From Lutimaribacter_A marinistellae (GTDB taxonomy: Bacteria > Pseudomonadota > Alphaproteobacteria > Rhodobacterales > Rhodobacteraceae), in NCBI RefSeq assembly GCF_042648365.1, contig NZ_JBHRXI010000049.1, positions 62,001-126,000 on the forward strand: a stretch of DNA of 64,000 bases. Direction: 5' to 3'. The notes under the pieces are model-generated. The model had not been told where the DNA came from and made no database searches. It was given only the letters and a program-made list of their open reading frames with translations. The first letter of the stretch is position 1. Each line of letters starts with the position of its first letter. Of this stretch, positions 7,922 through 17,078 are shown in pieces. A program made the translations under genes and the position numbers.

Positions 7922-8683
7922 ATGCTGGCAGAAAGGATCAGAGCGATGAGCGCGCCACATTGGCTGGCGGTGTTTGCGGTGATCCTTGTTGCATGGTCAT
8001 TGCTCTATCTGATGGCAGTCCCGGCAGAGACGCGTCTTTTGGGGTCGGTCTATGGCGCCGAGTTCTGGCGGAACCTGTGCGTCGTTACGCCGGATGCTGC
8101 GGGTTTTGCCAGAATGTGGCTCATGTGGTCTTTGATGTCCGCCGCCATGATGGCCCCGACGGTTCTCCCGGCGATCGCGACCTATGATGATCTTCGGCAC
8201 AGCGGTGCATCTACCGATCTTTGGCGGCTGTTGGGCGGGTATCTAACCGTGTGGTTGGGATATTCCGGTATGGCTGCCGGTGCTCAACTTGCACTGTACA
8301 GCGCGGGGCTGCTGGATCCGTTGGGGCAGAGCGCGTCTGCTTGGGTGTCCGCGCTATTGCTGATCGGAGCGGGAGCCTATCAGTTCTCGGCGCTCAAGGA
8401 GAGTTGCCTGAGCAAGTGCCGCCATCCCCTGACGTTTTTCATGACGCATTACGAAGAAGGCCCCTGGCGCAATGGCCTGCGTCTTGGTCTGGTCTGCCTT
8501 GGATGTTGCTGGGCGCTCATGGCGCTGGCTTTCGTTGGCGGGGTCATGAACCTTGCTTTCATGGGGTTGGCGACGGTTCTGATGGTTCTTGAGAAACTGC
8601 CCGAGATTGGTCGGAGGATCACGAGGCCGCTCGGTTACTGCCTGATCTCCGCGGCGGGTCTGATCGCTGCCGGTGTATTTTGA
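7922..8683 (+). CDS. DUF2182 membrane protein
   Basis: A 253-residue protein with about seven hydrophobic segments and the DUF2182 landmarks WLMWSLMSAAMMAPTVLP (about 64-80), YQFSALKESCLSKCRHP (about 153-169) and GLVCLGCCWALM (about 189-200). The paired cysteines and the methionine-rich helix are suggestive of metal handling, and the family is often found beside DUF1326 genes as here. Biochemical function is not established. GGAGG lies before the ATG. It is the first gene of the plus-strand cluster that includes dmdA. Confidence 0.85.
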   Translation: MLAERIRAMSAPHWLAVFAVILVAWSLLYLMAVPAETRLLGSVYGAEFWRNLCVVTPDAAGFARMWLMWSLMSAAMMAPTVLPAIATYDDLRHSGASTDLWRLLGGYLTVWLGYSGMAAGAQLALYSAGLLDPLGQSASAWVSALLLIGAGAYQFSALKESCLSKCRHPLTFFMTHYEEGPWRNGLRLGLVCLGCCWALMALAFVGGVMNLAFMGLATVLMVLEKLPEIGRRITRPLGYCLISAAGLIAAGVF

Positions 8684-8708
8684 CGAAAAAGAAACGGAGG
8701 ATGTGACG

Positions 8709-9344
8709 ATGGCGTTGGATACTATGGAGGTCGGAACAGTTCCCTGGACCATCAAGGGTGAACTGATCCTGAACTGCAATTGTACGGTTTTCTGCCCGTG
8801 CGTGGTCTCATTGGGTCAGCACCCGCCTACGGAAGGTCATTGCCAGGCTTGGGCAGGCGTTCGCATCGATGAAGGCGTTTACGGGGAAGAGGATCTGTCT
8901 GGCCTGAACGTTGGTCTTTTCCTCGAGATTCCCGGCAACATGGGGCGTGGCAACTGGAAAGCGGCGGCCTTCATCGACGACCGCGCAAGCGAAGCCGCAT
9001 ATGACGCGCTGGTCAATATCTTCAGCGGCGCGGCCCGTGGCACGACCGGCTTGTTCGGTGTTCTCGTTGGAGAGTTCCTTGGCGCGCAGCGCGAGCAGGT
9101 CGTGTTCGAGACTGAAGGCAATGAACGCAGACTCCAGGTCGGTCGAAAGATCCAGGGTGCGGTTGTGCCGGTGGAAGGCAAGGACGGCAAGGATATCGTG
9201 GTCACGAATACCGAGTATTGGATGGGTCCCGACATCACCGTCGCAAAGGCCACCAAGGGTCGCGTGCGCGCTTTCGGTCGCGTCTGGGATTTCGATGGAC
9301 GTTCGGCCGAGATCTGTCAGATCGACTGGCACGGTCCGCGGTAA
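8709..9344 (+). CDS. DUF1326 domain protein
   Basis: A 211-residue soluble protein. ILNCNCTVFCPCVVSLG near the N-terminus (about residues 18-34) gives four closely spaced cysteines, the mark of DUF1326, and GHCQAW follows. The rest is a mixed alpha/beta domain ending in DWHGPR. Function unknown; the cysteine cluster suggests metal or redox chemistry, an inference. ATG at 8709 is preferred over 8673 because GGAGG at 8696-8700 is correctly spaced and the longer start overlaps the previous gene. Confidence 0.85.
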   Translation: MALDTMEVGTVPWTIKGELILNCNCTVFCPCVVSLGQHPPTEGHCQAWAGVRIDEGVYGEEDLSGLNVGLFLEIPGNMGRGNWKAAAFIDDRASEAAYDALVNIFSGAARGTTGLFGVLVGEFLGAQREQVVFETEGNERRLQVGRKIQGAVVPVEGKDGKDIVVTNTEYWMGPDITVAKATKGRVRAFGRVWDFDGRSAEICQIDWHGPR

Positions 9345-9350
9345 ACCGTC

Positions 9351-9857
9351 ATGATCTCGGCGTCCTATGTCAGGATGATGGCTGCCTATAACCGCTGGCA
9401 GAACGGGCAGTTGACGGAATGCTTTCTGTCGCTGCCTGATGTCGAACTGCGGCGGGAGCGGGGAGCCTACTTTGGATCGATCCTCGGGACAGCAAATCAC
9501 CTGTTGTGGGGCGACCTGATGTGGATGTCCCGTTTCGATGGGGGCGACAAACCCGCTGGTGGCATTACGGGCAGCGAAGCTTTGTGCGCTGATCTTGTCG
9601 ATTGGCAAAGCGCGCGCAAAGACATGGATGCTCGGATTGTCGCGTGGGCGGATGGGCTGAGCGATGAGCGTTTGGCCGGAACTCTGACCTGGTTCTCCGG
9701 CGCGGCCGGACATGAGGTGACGAAGCCTTTGGGTATGCTCGTTGTACACATGTACAATCACCAGACCCACCATCACGGTCAGATCCACAAAATGCTGACC
9801 GAGGCGGACGCGAAGGCGCCCGTGTCGGACCTGTTCTTCATGCCGGAGGATGCCTGA
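9351..9857 (+). CDS. DinB family protein
   Basis: A 168-residue four-helix-bundle protein of the DinB/YfiT-like superfamily. The three metal-ligand histidines can be placed in GTANHLLWGD (about residue 47) and MYNHQTHHHGQIH (about 136-142). Many members are thiol-dependent S-transferases, but the substrate here is unknown. It follows DUF1326 by six bases and its TGA overlaps the dmdA ATG by one base (TGATG), so it is translationally linked to DMSP demethylation. Confidence 0.88.
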   Translation: MISASYVRMMAAYNRWQNGQLTECFLSLPDVELRRERGAYFGSILGTANHLLWGDLMWMSRFDGGDKPAGGITGSEALCADLVDWQSARKDMDARIVAWADGLSDERLAGTLTWFSGAAGHEVTKPLGMLVVHMYNHQTHHHGQIHKMLTEADAKAPVSDLFFMPEDA

Positions 9858-10960
9858 TGGCCACGATATCTCCCTCGCGACGGGTGCGCCGGACGCCGTT
9901 TTCGGACGGGGTCGAGGCTGCAGGCGTCAAGGGTTACACGGTTTACAACCGGATGCTGCTGCCCACGGTCTTCGAGAGCGTCGTGGCTGATTACCACCAC
10001 CTCAAGCGCGCGGTGCAGGTCTGGGACGTAGCCTGCGAACGTCAGATCGAACTGCGCGGGCCGGATGCGGCACGGCTGATGCAGATGCTGACGCCACGCG
10101 ATCTGAGAGGGATGCTGCCCGGGCAATGCTACTACGTGCCCATCGTGGACGAGACAGGCGGGATGCTGAACGACCCGGTCGCGGTGAAACTGGCCGAAGA
10201 TCGTTGGTGGATTTCCATCGCCGACAGTGACTTGCTGCTTTGGGTCAAGGCGATTGCGCATGGTTGGCGGCTCGATGTTCTGGTGGACGAACCGGATGTT
10301 TCGCCGCTGGCCGTACAGGGGCCGAAGGCGGACGACCTCATGGCCCGGGTTTTTGGCGACAAGGTGCGCGATATCCGGTTTTTCCGCTTCGGCATGTTTA
10401 CGTTCGAGGGGCGCGAACTGGCCGTTGCGCGCTCGGGATACTCCAAGCAGGGCGGGTTCGAAATCTATGTCGATGGATCCGATATCGGCATGCCACTTTG
10501 GAATGCGCTGTTTGCCGCGGGCGAGGATCTGGACGTGCGCGCCGGGTGTCCCAACCTGATCGAGCGGATTGAAAGCGGCCTGCTCTCGTATGGAAACGAC
10601 ATGACCGACGACAACACGCCGCATGAGTGCGGGTTGGGACGGTTCTGCAATACGCACACGGCAATCGGGTGCATCGGGCGCGACGCGCTGTTGCGGGTCG
10701 CCAAGGAAGGCCCGGTCCAGCAAATCCGGGCGATCGAGATCGCGGGCGACGCGGTGCCGCCCTGCGACCGTGTATGGCCCTGTTTTGCAGGTGGCAAGAA
10801 GGTGGGTCAGGTCACCTCGGCCGCATGGTCGCCGGATTTCGAAACCAACGTTGCCATCGGGATGATCCGGCTGAGCCACTGGGATGACGGCACAGAGGTA
10901 GAGGTCGAGACGCCCGCAGGCATGCGCCGCGCGACGGTCCGCGAGTCGTTCTGGAATTGA
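9857..10960 (+). CDS. dmdA: Dimethylsulfoniopropionate demethylase
   Basis: A 367-residue GcvT-fold enzyme that moves a methyl group from DMSP to tetrahydrofolate, leaving methylmercaptopropionate. The sequence follows the roseobacter clade DmdA closely: PSRRVRRTPFSDGVEAAGVK at the start, VYNRMLLPTVFES, YHHLKRAVQVWDVACERQIE, QGPKADDLMARVFG, ARSGYSKQGGFEIYV, and LSYGNDMTDDNTPHECGLG. It ends with the usual RESFWN. This separates it from generic aminomethyltransferases, which lack these blocks. acuI follows after 91 bases. Confidence 0.95.
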   Translation: MATISPSRRVRRTPFSDGVEAAGVKGYTVYNRMLLPTVFESVVADYHHLKRAVQVWDVACERQIELRGPDAARLMQMLTPRDLRGMLPGQCYYVPIVDETGGMLNDPVAVKLAEDRWWISIADSDLLLWVKAIAHGWRLDVLVDEPDVSPLAVQGPKADDLMARVFGDKVRDIRFFRFGMFTFEGRELAVARSGYSKQGGFEIYVDGSDIGMPLWNALFAAGEDLDVRAGCPNLIERIESGLLSYGNDMTDDNTPHECGLGRFCNTHTAIGCIGRDALLRVAKEGPVQQIRAIEIAGDAVPPCDRVWPCFAGGKKVGQVTSAAWSPDFETNVAIGMIRLSHWDDGTEVEVETPAGMRRATVRESFWN

Positions 10961-11051
10961 CCGGGACGGGGACAGGCGGTTCCCGACGGAATGGAAACTT
11001 CACGACAGGGGAAGGGCGAGGATCCGACCCCGGAAGAAAAGGAGATAGGAA

Positions 11052-12047
11052 ATGTTCAACGCGCTGGTGATGGAGCAGAACGAAGAGGGTCTGGCCTCCG
11101 GCTCGGTCAAGCAACTGGGCATTGACGATTTGCCCCACGCAGAAGTGACGGTTGCCGTGGAGTACTCCACGGTCAACTACAAGGACGGCCTGTGCATGAG
11201 CGCGAAGGGCGGTGGACTGGTCCGCAAGTACCCGCATGTGCCCGGGATCGATTTCGCGGGAACAGTCGAGGAAAGCTCGGATTCGCGCTACAAGCCCGGC
11301 GATCGCGTCGTGTTGACCGGCTGGCGCGTCGGAGAGGCGCACTGGGGCGGCTACTCGCAAAAGGCGCGAGTGAAAGCCGACTGGCTGGTTCCGCTTCCCG
11401 AGGGTATCGATGCACGCCAGGCGATGGCCGTCGGTACTGCCGGGTTGACCGCTATGCTGTCCGTCATGGCCCTCGAGGATCACGGTTTGGAGCCGGGGCA
11501 CGGGCCGGTTCTCGTGACAGGCGCGGCGGGTGGTGTAGGCTCGGTCGCGACTGCTATCCTTGCGCAACTGGGTCACGAAGTGGCCGCTGTCACCGGACGG
11601 CCGGAAACCGGCGACTACCTCAAGGAGTTGGGCGCAACCAGCATCGTGGCGAGAGAAGACCTGACCGAGGTCACGCGAAAGCCGCTGGAAAGCGAACAAT
11701 GGGCCGGCTGCGTCGATGCGGTTGCGGGCGCAATGCTGGGTCGCGTTCTCAAACAGATGAAGTATGGCAGTTCGGTCGCTGCCGTGGGGCTTGCCGGTGG
11801 CGCGGCGATCGAGGGCGCGCTGATAACGCCTTTCATCCTTCGTGGTGTGAACCTTCTGGGTATCGACTCGGTCATGCAGCCGTATGACAACCGCGTCCGT
11901 GCCTGGGAGCGGATTGCGAACGATCTGCCGATGGGCAAGCTAGAAGCGATGGTGCAGCCCGCCACACTGTCGAACCTGCCGTCGCTTGGCGCAGACATCC
12001 TAAAGGGGCAGGTCAAGGGGCGCGTCGTCGTTGATGTGAACGCATAA
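11052..12047 (+). CDS. acuI: Acrylyl-CoA reductase (NADPH)
   Basis: A 331-residue zinc-free medium-chain reductase. AcuI reduces acryloyl-CoA, a toxic product of DMSP and 3-hydroxypropionate breakdown, to propionyl-CoA. Visible features: MFNALVMEQNEEGL, STVNYKDGLCMSAKGGGL, HVPGIDFAGTVEES, the nucleotide-binding VTGAAGGVGSVATAILAQLG (about 156-175), and the C-terminal KGQVKGRVVVDV. GGAGA lies before the ATG. It directly follows dmdA, the arrangement seen in many roseobacters. Confidence 0.95.
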   Translation: MFNALVMEQNEEGLASGSVKQLGIDDLPHAEVTVAVEYSTVNYKDGLCMSAKGGGLVRKYPHVPGIDFAGTVEESSDSRYKPGDRVVLTGWRVGEAHWGGYSQKARVKADWLVPLPEGIDARQAMAVGTAGLTAMLSVMALEDHGLEPGHGPVLVTGAAGGVGSVATAILAQLGHEVAAVTGRPETGDYLKELGATSIVAREDLTEVTRKPLESEQWAGCVDAVAGAMLGRVLKQMKYGSSVAAVGLAGGAAIEGALITPFILRGVNLLGIDSVMQPYDNRVRAWERIANDLPMGKLEAMVQPATLSNLPSLGADILKGQVKGRVVVDVNA

Positions 12048-12065
12048 TTGATCGGACTTGAAAGG

Positions 12066-12096
12066 CAGGGCCGTCCCGGGTTTCCGGACGGCCCTG
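12066..12096 (+). terminator. Stem-loop after acuI
   Basis: An 11-bp perfect GC-rich stem (CAGGGCCGTCC at 12066-12076 with GGACGGCCCTG at 12086-12096) closes a 9-base loop 18 bases after the acuI stop. The T-tract is missing, so it may be a weak terminator or an RNA-stabilising hairpin rather than a full intrinsic terminator. Confidence 0.5.
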
Positions 12097-12209
12097 TCGG
12101 TGTGGACGGCTTTGGGGATACGCAAAGCCGCCCAACATCGCTATACATCCCGAAACCGCTGGGGTAAGAGCCTTGCGGATGGCACCTGCAAGACGGGGAG
12201 AAGAGCAGC

Positions 12210-12773
12210 ATGTCTGATGATTTCGAACTCGATACCGACGATCTCAAACGGCGCATGGACGGCGCGATGGCCAATCTGCGAACCGAATTTGCCTCGCTGC
12301 GCACCGGGCGGGCCTCGGCCTCGATGCTTGAGCCGGTAATGGTCGAGGCCTATGGTCAGGCCACGCCGATCAACCAGGTCGGCACCGTGAACGTCCCCGA
12401 GCCGCGCATGGTCACCGTCAATGTCTGGGACAAGGGCTTGGTGGGCAAGGTCGAGAAGGCCATCCGTGAAAGCGGGCTGGGAATCAATCCGCAAACCAAC
12501 GGCACGATCATCATGCTGCCGATTCCGGAGCTGAACGAAGAGCGTCGCCGCGAACTGGGCAAGGTTGCCGGGCAGTACGCCGAACATGCGCGTGTCGCAA
12601 TCCGCAATGTACGCCGCGACGGTATGGACCAGATAAAAAAGGCGAAATCGGACGGCATGTCCGAAGATGACCAGAAATTCTGGGAAACCGAAGTACAGGA
12701 TCTCACGGATCGCATGATCAAGGCGGTGGATGACGCTCTGGAGACGAAGCAAGCCGAAATCATGCAGGTCTGA
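12210..12773 (+). CDS. frr: Ribosome recycling factor
   Basis: A 187-residue protein of normal length that splits post-termination ribosomes together with EF-G. Typical blocks are LRTGRASASMLEPVMVEAYG (about 31-50), INQVGTVNVPEPRMVTV, GLGINPQTNGTIIMLPIPELNEERRREL and the final helical MIKAVDDALETKQAEIMQ. The usual partners tsf and pyrH are not upstream here; acuI is. uppS follows after nine bases. Confidence 0.97.
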   Translation: MSDDFELDTDDLKRRMDGAMANLRTEFASLRTGRASASMLEPVMVEAYGQATPINQVGTVNVPEPRMVTVNVWDKGLVGKVEKAIRESGLGINPQTNGTIIMLPIPELNEERRRELGKVAGQYAEHARVAIRNVRRDGMDQIKKAKSDGMSEDDQKFWETEVQDLTDRMIKAVDDALETKQAEIMQV

Positions 12774-12782
12774 TCCCTGCAG

Positions 12783-13514
12783 ATGCCCAAGGACCCTCAT
12801 ACCGAACCGGGCGCCGGCCCGCGCCACGTGGCCATCATCATGGACGGAAACGGTCGCTGGGCGCAGGCCCGCGGCCGACCGCGTCTTTTCGGTCATCATG
12901 CCGGTGCGCGACGCGTTCGCGAGGTCGTCGAGGCCTGTCCCCGGCTGGGTATCAAGTATCTGACAATTTTTGCTTTTTCGACCGAGAATTGGAAGCGGAC
13001 ACAGGTCGAAGTGGCAGGGCTCATGAGCTTGTTCCGCCGCTACATAACCAAGGAAGCGCACGCACTGCATGCCGAAGGTGTGCGGGTGCGCTTCATCGGT
13101 GACCGGGTGCGTCTTGATCGCAAGCTGGTCGAAATGATGGACCAGCTCGAAGCGTTGACCCGCGGGAACGACCGGGTCCACCTGACGATCGCACTCAACT
13201 ACGGCGGTCGGGACGAGGTCGCCCGAGCGACCAAGCGGCTGGCGCGGGACGTTGCCGAGGGGCGTCTGTGCCCTCATGACGTTGATGAAGAGACCTTGCC
13301 GCGTTATCTCGACACGCATGTCTTGCCCGACCCTGATCTCGTCATTCGCACCAGCGGCGAGGCGCGTATCTCGAATTTCCTTCTCTGGCAGTCGGCCTAC
13401 TCGGAATACGAGTTCATCGACACCCTATGGCCGGATTTCACCGCCGCCGAACTGGAACGGCTTTGCCTGAGTTTCGGCGCTCGTGACCGACGGTTCGGAG
13501 CCGTCAAGGCATGA
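12783..13514 (+). CDS. uppS: Isoprenyl transferase (undecaprenyl diphosphate synthase)
   Basis: A 243-residue cis-prenyltransferase building the C55 lipid carrier for peptidoglycan and other envelope polymers. HVAIIMDGNGRWAQARG (about 18-34) holds the catalytic aspartate, GARRVREVVE and FAFSTENWKR follow, and DLVIRTSGEARISNFLLWQSAYSE (about 182-205) is the C-terminal signature. The TGA overlaps the cdsA ATG by four bases. Confidence 0.96.
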   Translation: MPKDPHTEPGAGPRHVAIIMDGNGRWAQARGRPRLFGHHAGARRVREVVEACPRLGIKYLTIFAFSTENWKRTQVEVAGLMSLFRRYITKEAHALHAEGVRVRFIGDRVRLDRKLVEMMDQLEALTRGNDRVHLTIALNYGGRDEVARATKRLARDVAEGRLCPHDVDEETLPRYLDTHVLPDPDLVIRTSGEARISNFLLWQSAYSEYEFIDTLWPDFTAAELERLCLSFGARDRRFGAVKA

Positions 13515-14293
13515 GTGAAGGACGATGGTCCGACCTATTGGCGCGGGTCCTGTCTGCGCTTGTCCTTGTTGCGGTCTTTGCAGTGGAGCTTTGGCTCGGC
13601 GGCGTCTGGTTCGAAGTGTTTGTAGCAGTTGTCTGCGGGATCATGGTCTGGGAGCTCGTGCGCCTTCTCGATCCCGAAGCCGTAGCGGCTTCGCTTCAGC
13701 TGGGGTTCCTGACGGCGGCTGCCTTGCTGCTTAGCCTGCATTTGCCTGCCCTATATCAGTTTCCGGTTCTTTCGGCCCCGATCCTTGTCGGTCTGGGACA
13801 GGTGAAACGCCGCCGGAGGGCCTTTGCCGGGTTCACAGTCTGGATCGTGGCGGCGGGCCTTGGTTTTGTCACCATTCGTGCGGGTCTCGGCCTCGAGTGG
13901 ATGCTTTGGCTGGTGTGCATTGTCGTCGCCACCGATGTCGCGGGCTATTTTGTCGGAAAGACCTTTGGTGGGCCGAAATTCTGGCCGCGGGTCAGTCCGA
14001 AAAAGACATGGTCGGGAACGGCAGGCGGATGGGGCGCTGCGGGGTTGGTCGGTCTGGCCTTCGCGATCCATGGCGGGTTCGGTCCCGGGTTCGTCATCGT
14101 TTCGGTCCTGGCGTCCATGGCCAGCCAGGCTGGTGACATGGCCGAAAGCGCCCTGAAACGGCGCGTGGGCGTAAAGGATGCATCGAACCTGATCCCCGGG
14201 CATGGCGGATTTCTCGATCGGTTCGATGGAATGATGGGGGCGGCCGTCTTCGTTCTTGTGATCGGCGTTTTCTACGTGCCGGGAGGGATGTGA
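13511..14293 (+). CDS. cdsA: Phosphatidate cytidylyltransferase
   Basis: A 260-residue inner-membrane enzyme making CDP-diacylglycerol, the branch point of phospholipid synthesis. About seven membrane segments are visible, and the family signature spans SPKKTWSGTAGGWGAAGLVG and AESALKRRVGVKDASNLIPG, ending with HGGFLDRFDGM. Starts with four-base overlap on uppS and overlaps dxr by one base. Confidence 0.95.
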   Translation: MSEGRWSDLLARVLSALVLVAVFAVELWLGGVWFEVFVAVVCGIMVWELVRLLDPEAVAASLQLGFLTAAALLLSLHLPALYQFPVLSAPILVGLGQVKRRRRAFAGFTVWIVAAGLGFVTIRAGLGLEWMLWLVCIVVATDVAGYFVGKTFGGPKFWPRVSPKKTWSGTAGGWGAAGLVGLAFAIHGGFGPGFVIVSVLASMASQAGDMAESALKRRVGVKDASNLIPGHGGFLDRFDGMMGAAVFVLVIGVFYVPGGM

Positions 14294-15465
14294 TGCGCCG
14301 TGTCTCGATCCTTGGAGCGACCGGGTCGATTGGACAGAACACCATCGACCTCATCGCGCGGACCCCGGACGAGTATGATGTGGTCGCTTTGACAGGGGCC
14401 GGAAACATCGGGCAGCTTGCTGCTGATGCCCGTCGACTGCGGGCCAAACTGGCTGTCACCGCACATGAAGATCGTCTTGACGACCTGAGGGACGCGCTTG
14501 CCGGCACCGGTATCGAAGCGGCTGCGGGGCAAACCGCGATAATCGAGGCCGGTGCGCGACCAGCCGATTGGGTGATGTCGGCCATCGTGGGCTCGGCAGG
14601 TCTTGCCCCGGGACTGGCAGCGCTGGAACAGGGTGCTACTCTCGCGCTTGCGAATAAGGAGTCGCTTGTCTGTGCCGGGTCGTTGGTCAAGGAAACGGCC
14701 CAAAGGCATGGTGGAACCATCCTGCCCGTAGACAGCGAACACTCCGCGGTGTTTCAGGCGCTCGCCGGTGAAGAGATGAGCAAGGTAGAGCGCATCATCA
14801 TCACCGCAAGCGGTGGCGCGTTCCGTGACTGGCCTTTGGACCGCCTGGCTAATGCCAGCGTTGAAGAGGCATCGAGCCATCCGAATTGGGACATGGGGCA
14901 ACGGATCACGATCGATAGCGCATCCATGTTCAATAAGTCTCTGGAAGTCATAGAGACACATGAGTTTTTCGGCATAGCTCCCGAGAAGATCGAGGTCGTC
15001 GTTCACCCCGAGTCGATGGTGCACGCATTGGTGGGGTTCGAGGACGGCGCCCTGATGGCCCATCTCGGTGCGCCCGACATGCGACATGCCATCGGATACG
15101 CATTGCATTGGCCAGAGCGGCGCGCGTTACCTGTCGAGCGGTTGGATCTCGTTGCGCTTGGCCGCTTGAGCTTCAGGGAACCTGACCCCGCGCGCTATCC
15201 CGCTTTGGGGCTGGCCTGGGTTGTTATGCGCAGGGGGGGCTTGTGTGGTGCGGCTTTCAACGCTGCAAAAGAACGTGCCCTCGATCATTTTATCGCTCGG
15301 CGGCTCCGTTTCCCGAGCATGGCTGCTGTCGTGGAGGCCGTTCTGGACAGGTTTGAGACCGAGTCGGGACTTATTGACGCCCAAATGACCCTTGATAACG
15401 TCATGCAAACGGACCATGTCGCCCGGCAATGGGTCGACGAAGAAGTGAAAAATTGGGCAGGGTGA
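14293..15465 (+). CDS. dxr: 1-deoxy-D-xylulose-5-phosphate reductoisomerase
   Basis: A 390-residue NADPH-dependent enzyme forming 2-C-methyl-D-erythritol-4-phosphate in isoprenoid synthesis. The Rossmann motif ILGATGSIGQNT is at residues 6-17, ANKESLVCAG in the middle, the metal-site block LPVDSEHSAVFQ follows, and the flexible-loop/phosphate region includes NWDMGQRITIDSASMFNK. A GTG three bases upstream is also open, but ATG at 14293 overlaps the cdsA stop (TGATG) and has GGAGG about seven bases before it. Confidence 0.96.
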   Translation: MRRVSILGATGSIGQNTIDLIARTPDEYDVVALTGAGNIGQLAADARRLRAKLAVTAHEDRLDDLRDALAGTGIEAAAGQTAIIEAGARPADWVMSAIVGSAGLAPGLAALEQGATLALANKESLVCAGSLVKETAQRHGGTILPVDSEHSAVFQALAGEEMSKVERIIITASGGAFRDWPLDRLANASVEEASSHPNWDMGQRITIDSASMFNKSLEVIETHEFFGIAPEKIEVVVHPESMVHALVGFEDGALMAHLGAPDMRHAIGYALHWPERRALPVERLDLVALGRLSFREPDPARYPALGLAWVVMRRGGLCGAAFNAAKERALDHFIARRLRFPSMAAVVEAVLDRFETESGLIDAQMTLDNVMQTDHVARQWVDEEVKNWAG

Positions 15466-15469
15466 GGTT

Positions 15470-16822
15470 TTGGACGCGGTTTCCTTGATACCCGAGTTTG
15501 GCGGGCTTCTCTATACGATCGTTGCATTCGTGGTCGCACTGTCGGTGATCGTCGCCGTTCACGAATTCGGTCACTATATCGTCGGACGTTGGTCCGGCAT
15601 CCATGCCGAGGTGTTCTCGCTGGGGTTCGGTCCGGTTCTTTTCAGCAGGGTTGATCGACGTGGTACCCGCTGGCAGTTGGCGCTTTTGCCATTCGGGGGC
15701 TACGTGAAGTTCCTTGGGGATGCGAATGCGGCATCGGGCAAAGACGACAAGTCGATAGCAGAGCTGTACCGCGAAAACCCGGAAAACCTACGGCGCACCA
15801 TCCATGGCGCACCCCTGTGGGCAAGGGCCGCGACCGTAGCTGCCGGACCCGTGTTCAACTTCGTTCTTTCGGTGCTGGTGTTCGGGGCCATCTTCATGGC
15901 GCGCGGCGCCCCGAGCGATCCTTTGACCGTTGGTGAGTTGCACCCATTGCCGGAGCAAGTGCAGGAGTTGCAGATCGGCGACGAGATTGTTGCGGTCGAC
16001 GGTCGTACTCTGCCCAGTTTTGCCGATACCAAACAGTGGGAAGCATTTCTCGATGAGCATCCGGTAAATCGAACGGTTGAATACACCATTCGGCGCGATG
16101 GTAACGAGACGACTGTCCGTGGCCCTTGGCTTTATCCACCGCGGATCGCGCAAGTCGCTCCGCGCAGCGCCGCGATGGATATCGAGCTTAAATCGGACGA
16201 CATCATCACGGCGATCGACGGTGACAAGATAGTTGCCTTTTCGCAGCTGAAGGAAAAGGTCGAAGGTTCAGATGGGCGTGCCCTGCTGCTGGATGTCTGG
16301 CGCGATGGCGAAATGCTGGAGTTCGCGCTCAAACCCCGACGGACAGACGAACCGCAGCCAGATGGCGGTTTCATCACCCATTGGCGTATTGGCATTGTCG
16401 GCGGCATGGCGGTCGAACCTGCGTCAGAGCCGATGGGTTTCGTCGACGCATTTTCCGATGGCGTAGGCCAGACTTGGCGGATCGTGGAGGGTTCGCTTTC
16501 GGGAATCTGGCACATGATCACGGGTGCGATCAGCACCTGCAACATCTCGGGTCCGATCGGTATCGCCGAAACCTCGAGCGCAATGGCAAGCCAGGGGGCA
16601 CAGAGCTTCATCTGGTTCATTGCGGTTCTGTCGACAGCAGTTGGGCTTCTCAACCTCTTTCCGATCCCGGTCCTGGATGGCGGCCACCTGGTATTTTATG
16701 CCTACGAGGCGGTGACCGGCCGGCCTCCCAGCGACAAGGTGTTGCGGGTTCTCATGGTCGCGGGCCTGACGTTGATCCTTTCGCTGATGGTTTTCTCGGT
16801 GACCAACGATCTCTTCTGCTGA
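15470..16822 (+). CDS. rseP: Site-2 metalloprotease RseP
   Basis: A 450-residue inner-membrane zinc protease doing intramembrane cleavage. HEFGH at residues 31-35 binds zinc, FSLGFGP follows, two PDZ-like regions lie in the centre (about 130-310), and the third ligand is in PIPVLDGGHLV near residue 400. The start must be TTG at 15470, with GGTGAGG just ahead, because no ATG exists before the first membrane segment. It sits in the conserved dxr-rseP-bamA order, four bases after dxr. Confidence 0.93.
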   Translation: MDAVSLIPEFGGLLYTIVAFVVALSVIVAVHEFGHYIVGRWSGIHAEVFSLGFGPVLFSRVDRRGTRWQLALLPFGGYVKFLGDANAASGKDDKSIAELYRENPENLRRTIHGAPLWARAATVAAGPVFNFVLSVLVFGAIFMARGAPSDPLTVGELHPLPEQVQELQIGDEIVAVDGRTLPSFADTKQWEAFLDEHPVNRTVEYTIRRDGNETTVRGPWLYPPRIAQVAPRSAAMDIELKSDDIITAIDGDKIVAFSQLKEKVEGSDGRALLLDVWRDGEMLEFALKPRRTDEPQPDGGFITHWRIGIVGGMAVEPASEPMGFVDAFSDGVGQTWRIVEGSLSGIWHMITGAISTCNISGPIGIAETSSAMASQGAQSFIWFIAVLSTAVGLLNLFPIPVLDGGHLVFYAYEAVTGRPPSDKVLRVLMVAGLTLILSLMVFSVTNDLFC

Positions 16823-16912
16823 GGAATGTGCGCATCGGCGACGATATGCCCAAATCTGGCCATATTCGACCGTTAGTGTCTGGATAATATCCGAACCGAA
16901 GGACCAGATGCG

Positions 16913-17038
16913 ATGCAGGTATTGCAGCATTCATACCGCGGCCTGAGCCTTGTCATGGAGCTCAACTGGGACCGCATTCTATATGTCGGAATGATCGCGC
17001 TCGCGCTTGTCGCGGGAGCGTGGCTCGGCAGTTTCTGA
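16913..17038 (+). CDS. Small single-pass membrane protein, 41 aa
   Basis: ATG at 16913 opens a 41-residue frame ending in TGA at 17036-17038. Residues about 22-40 form one hydrophobic helix (ILYVGMIALALVAGAWLGSF). The frame is followed 40 bases later by a strong terminator, and it lies between rseP and bamA with about 90 bases before it, so it may be a separate transcript. It shares with the ORF after recG the layout of a short polar N-terminus and a C-terminal membrane helix ending in Gly-x-Phe. Function unknown. Confidence 0.55.
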   Translation: MQVLQHSYRGLSLVMELNWDRILYVGMIALALVAGAWLGSF

Positions 17039-17078
17039 TTCCCCTCCAAGACTACCTACACATACCTCGAACGGAGCG

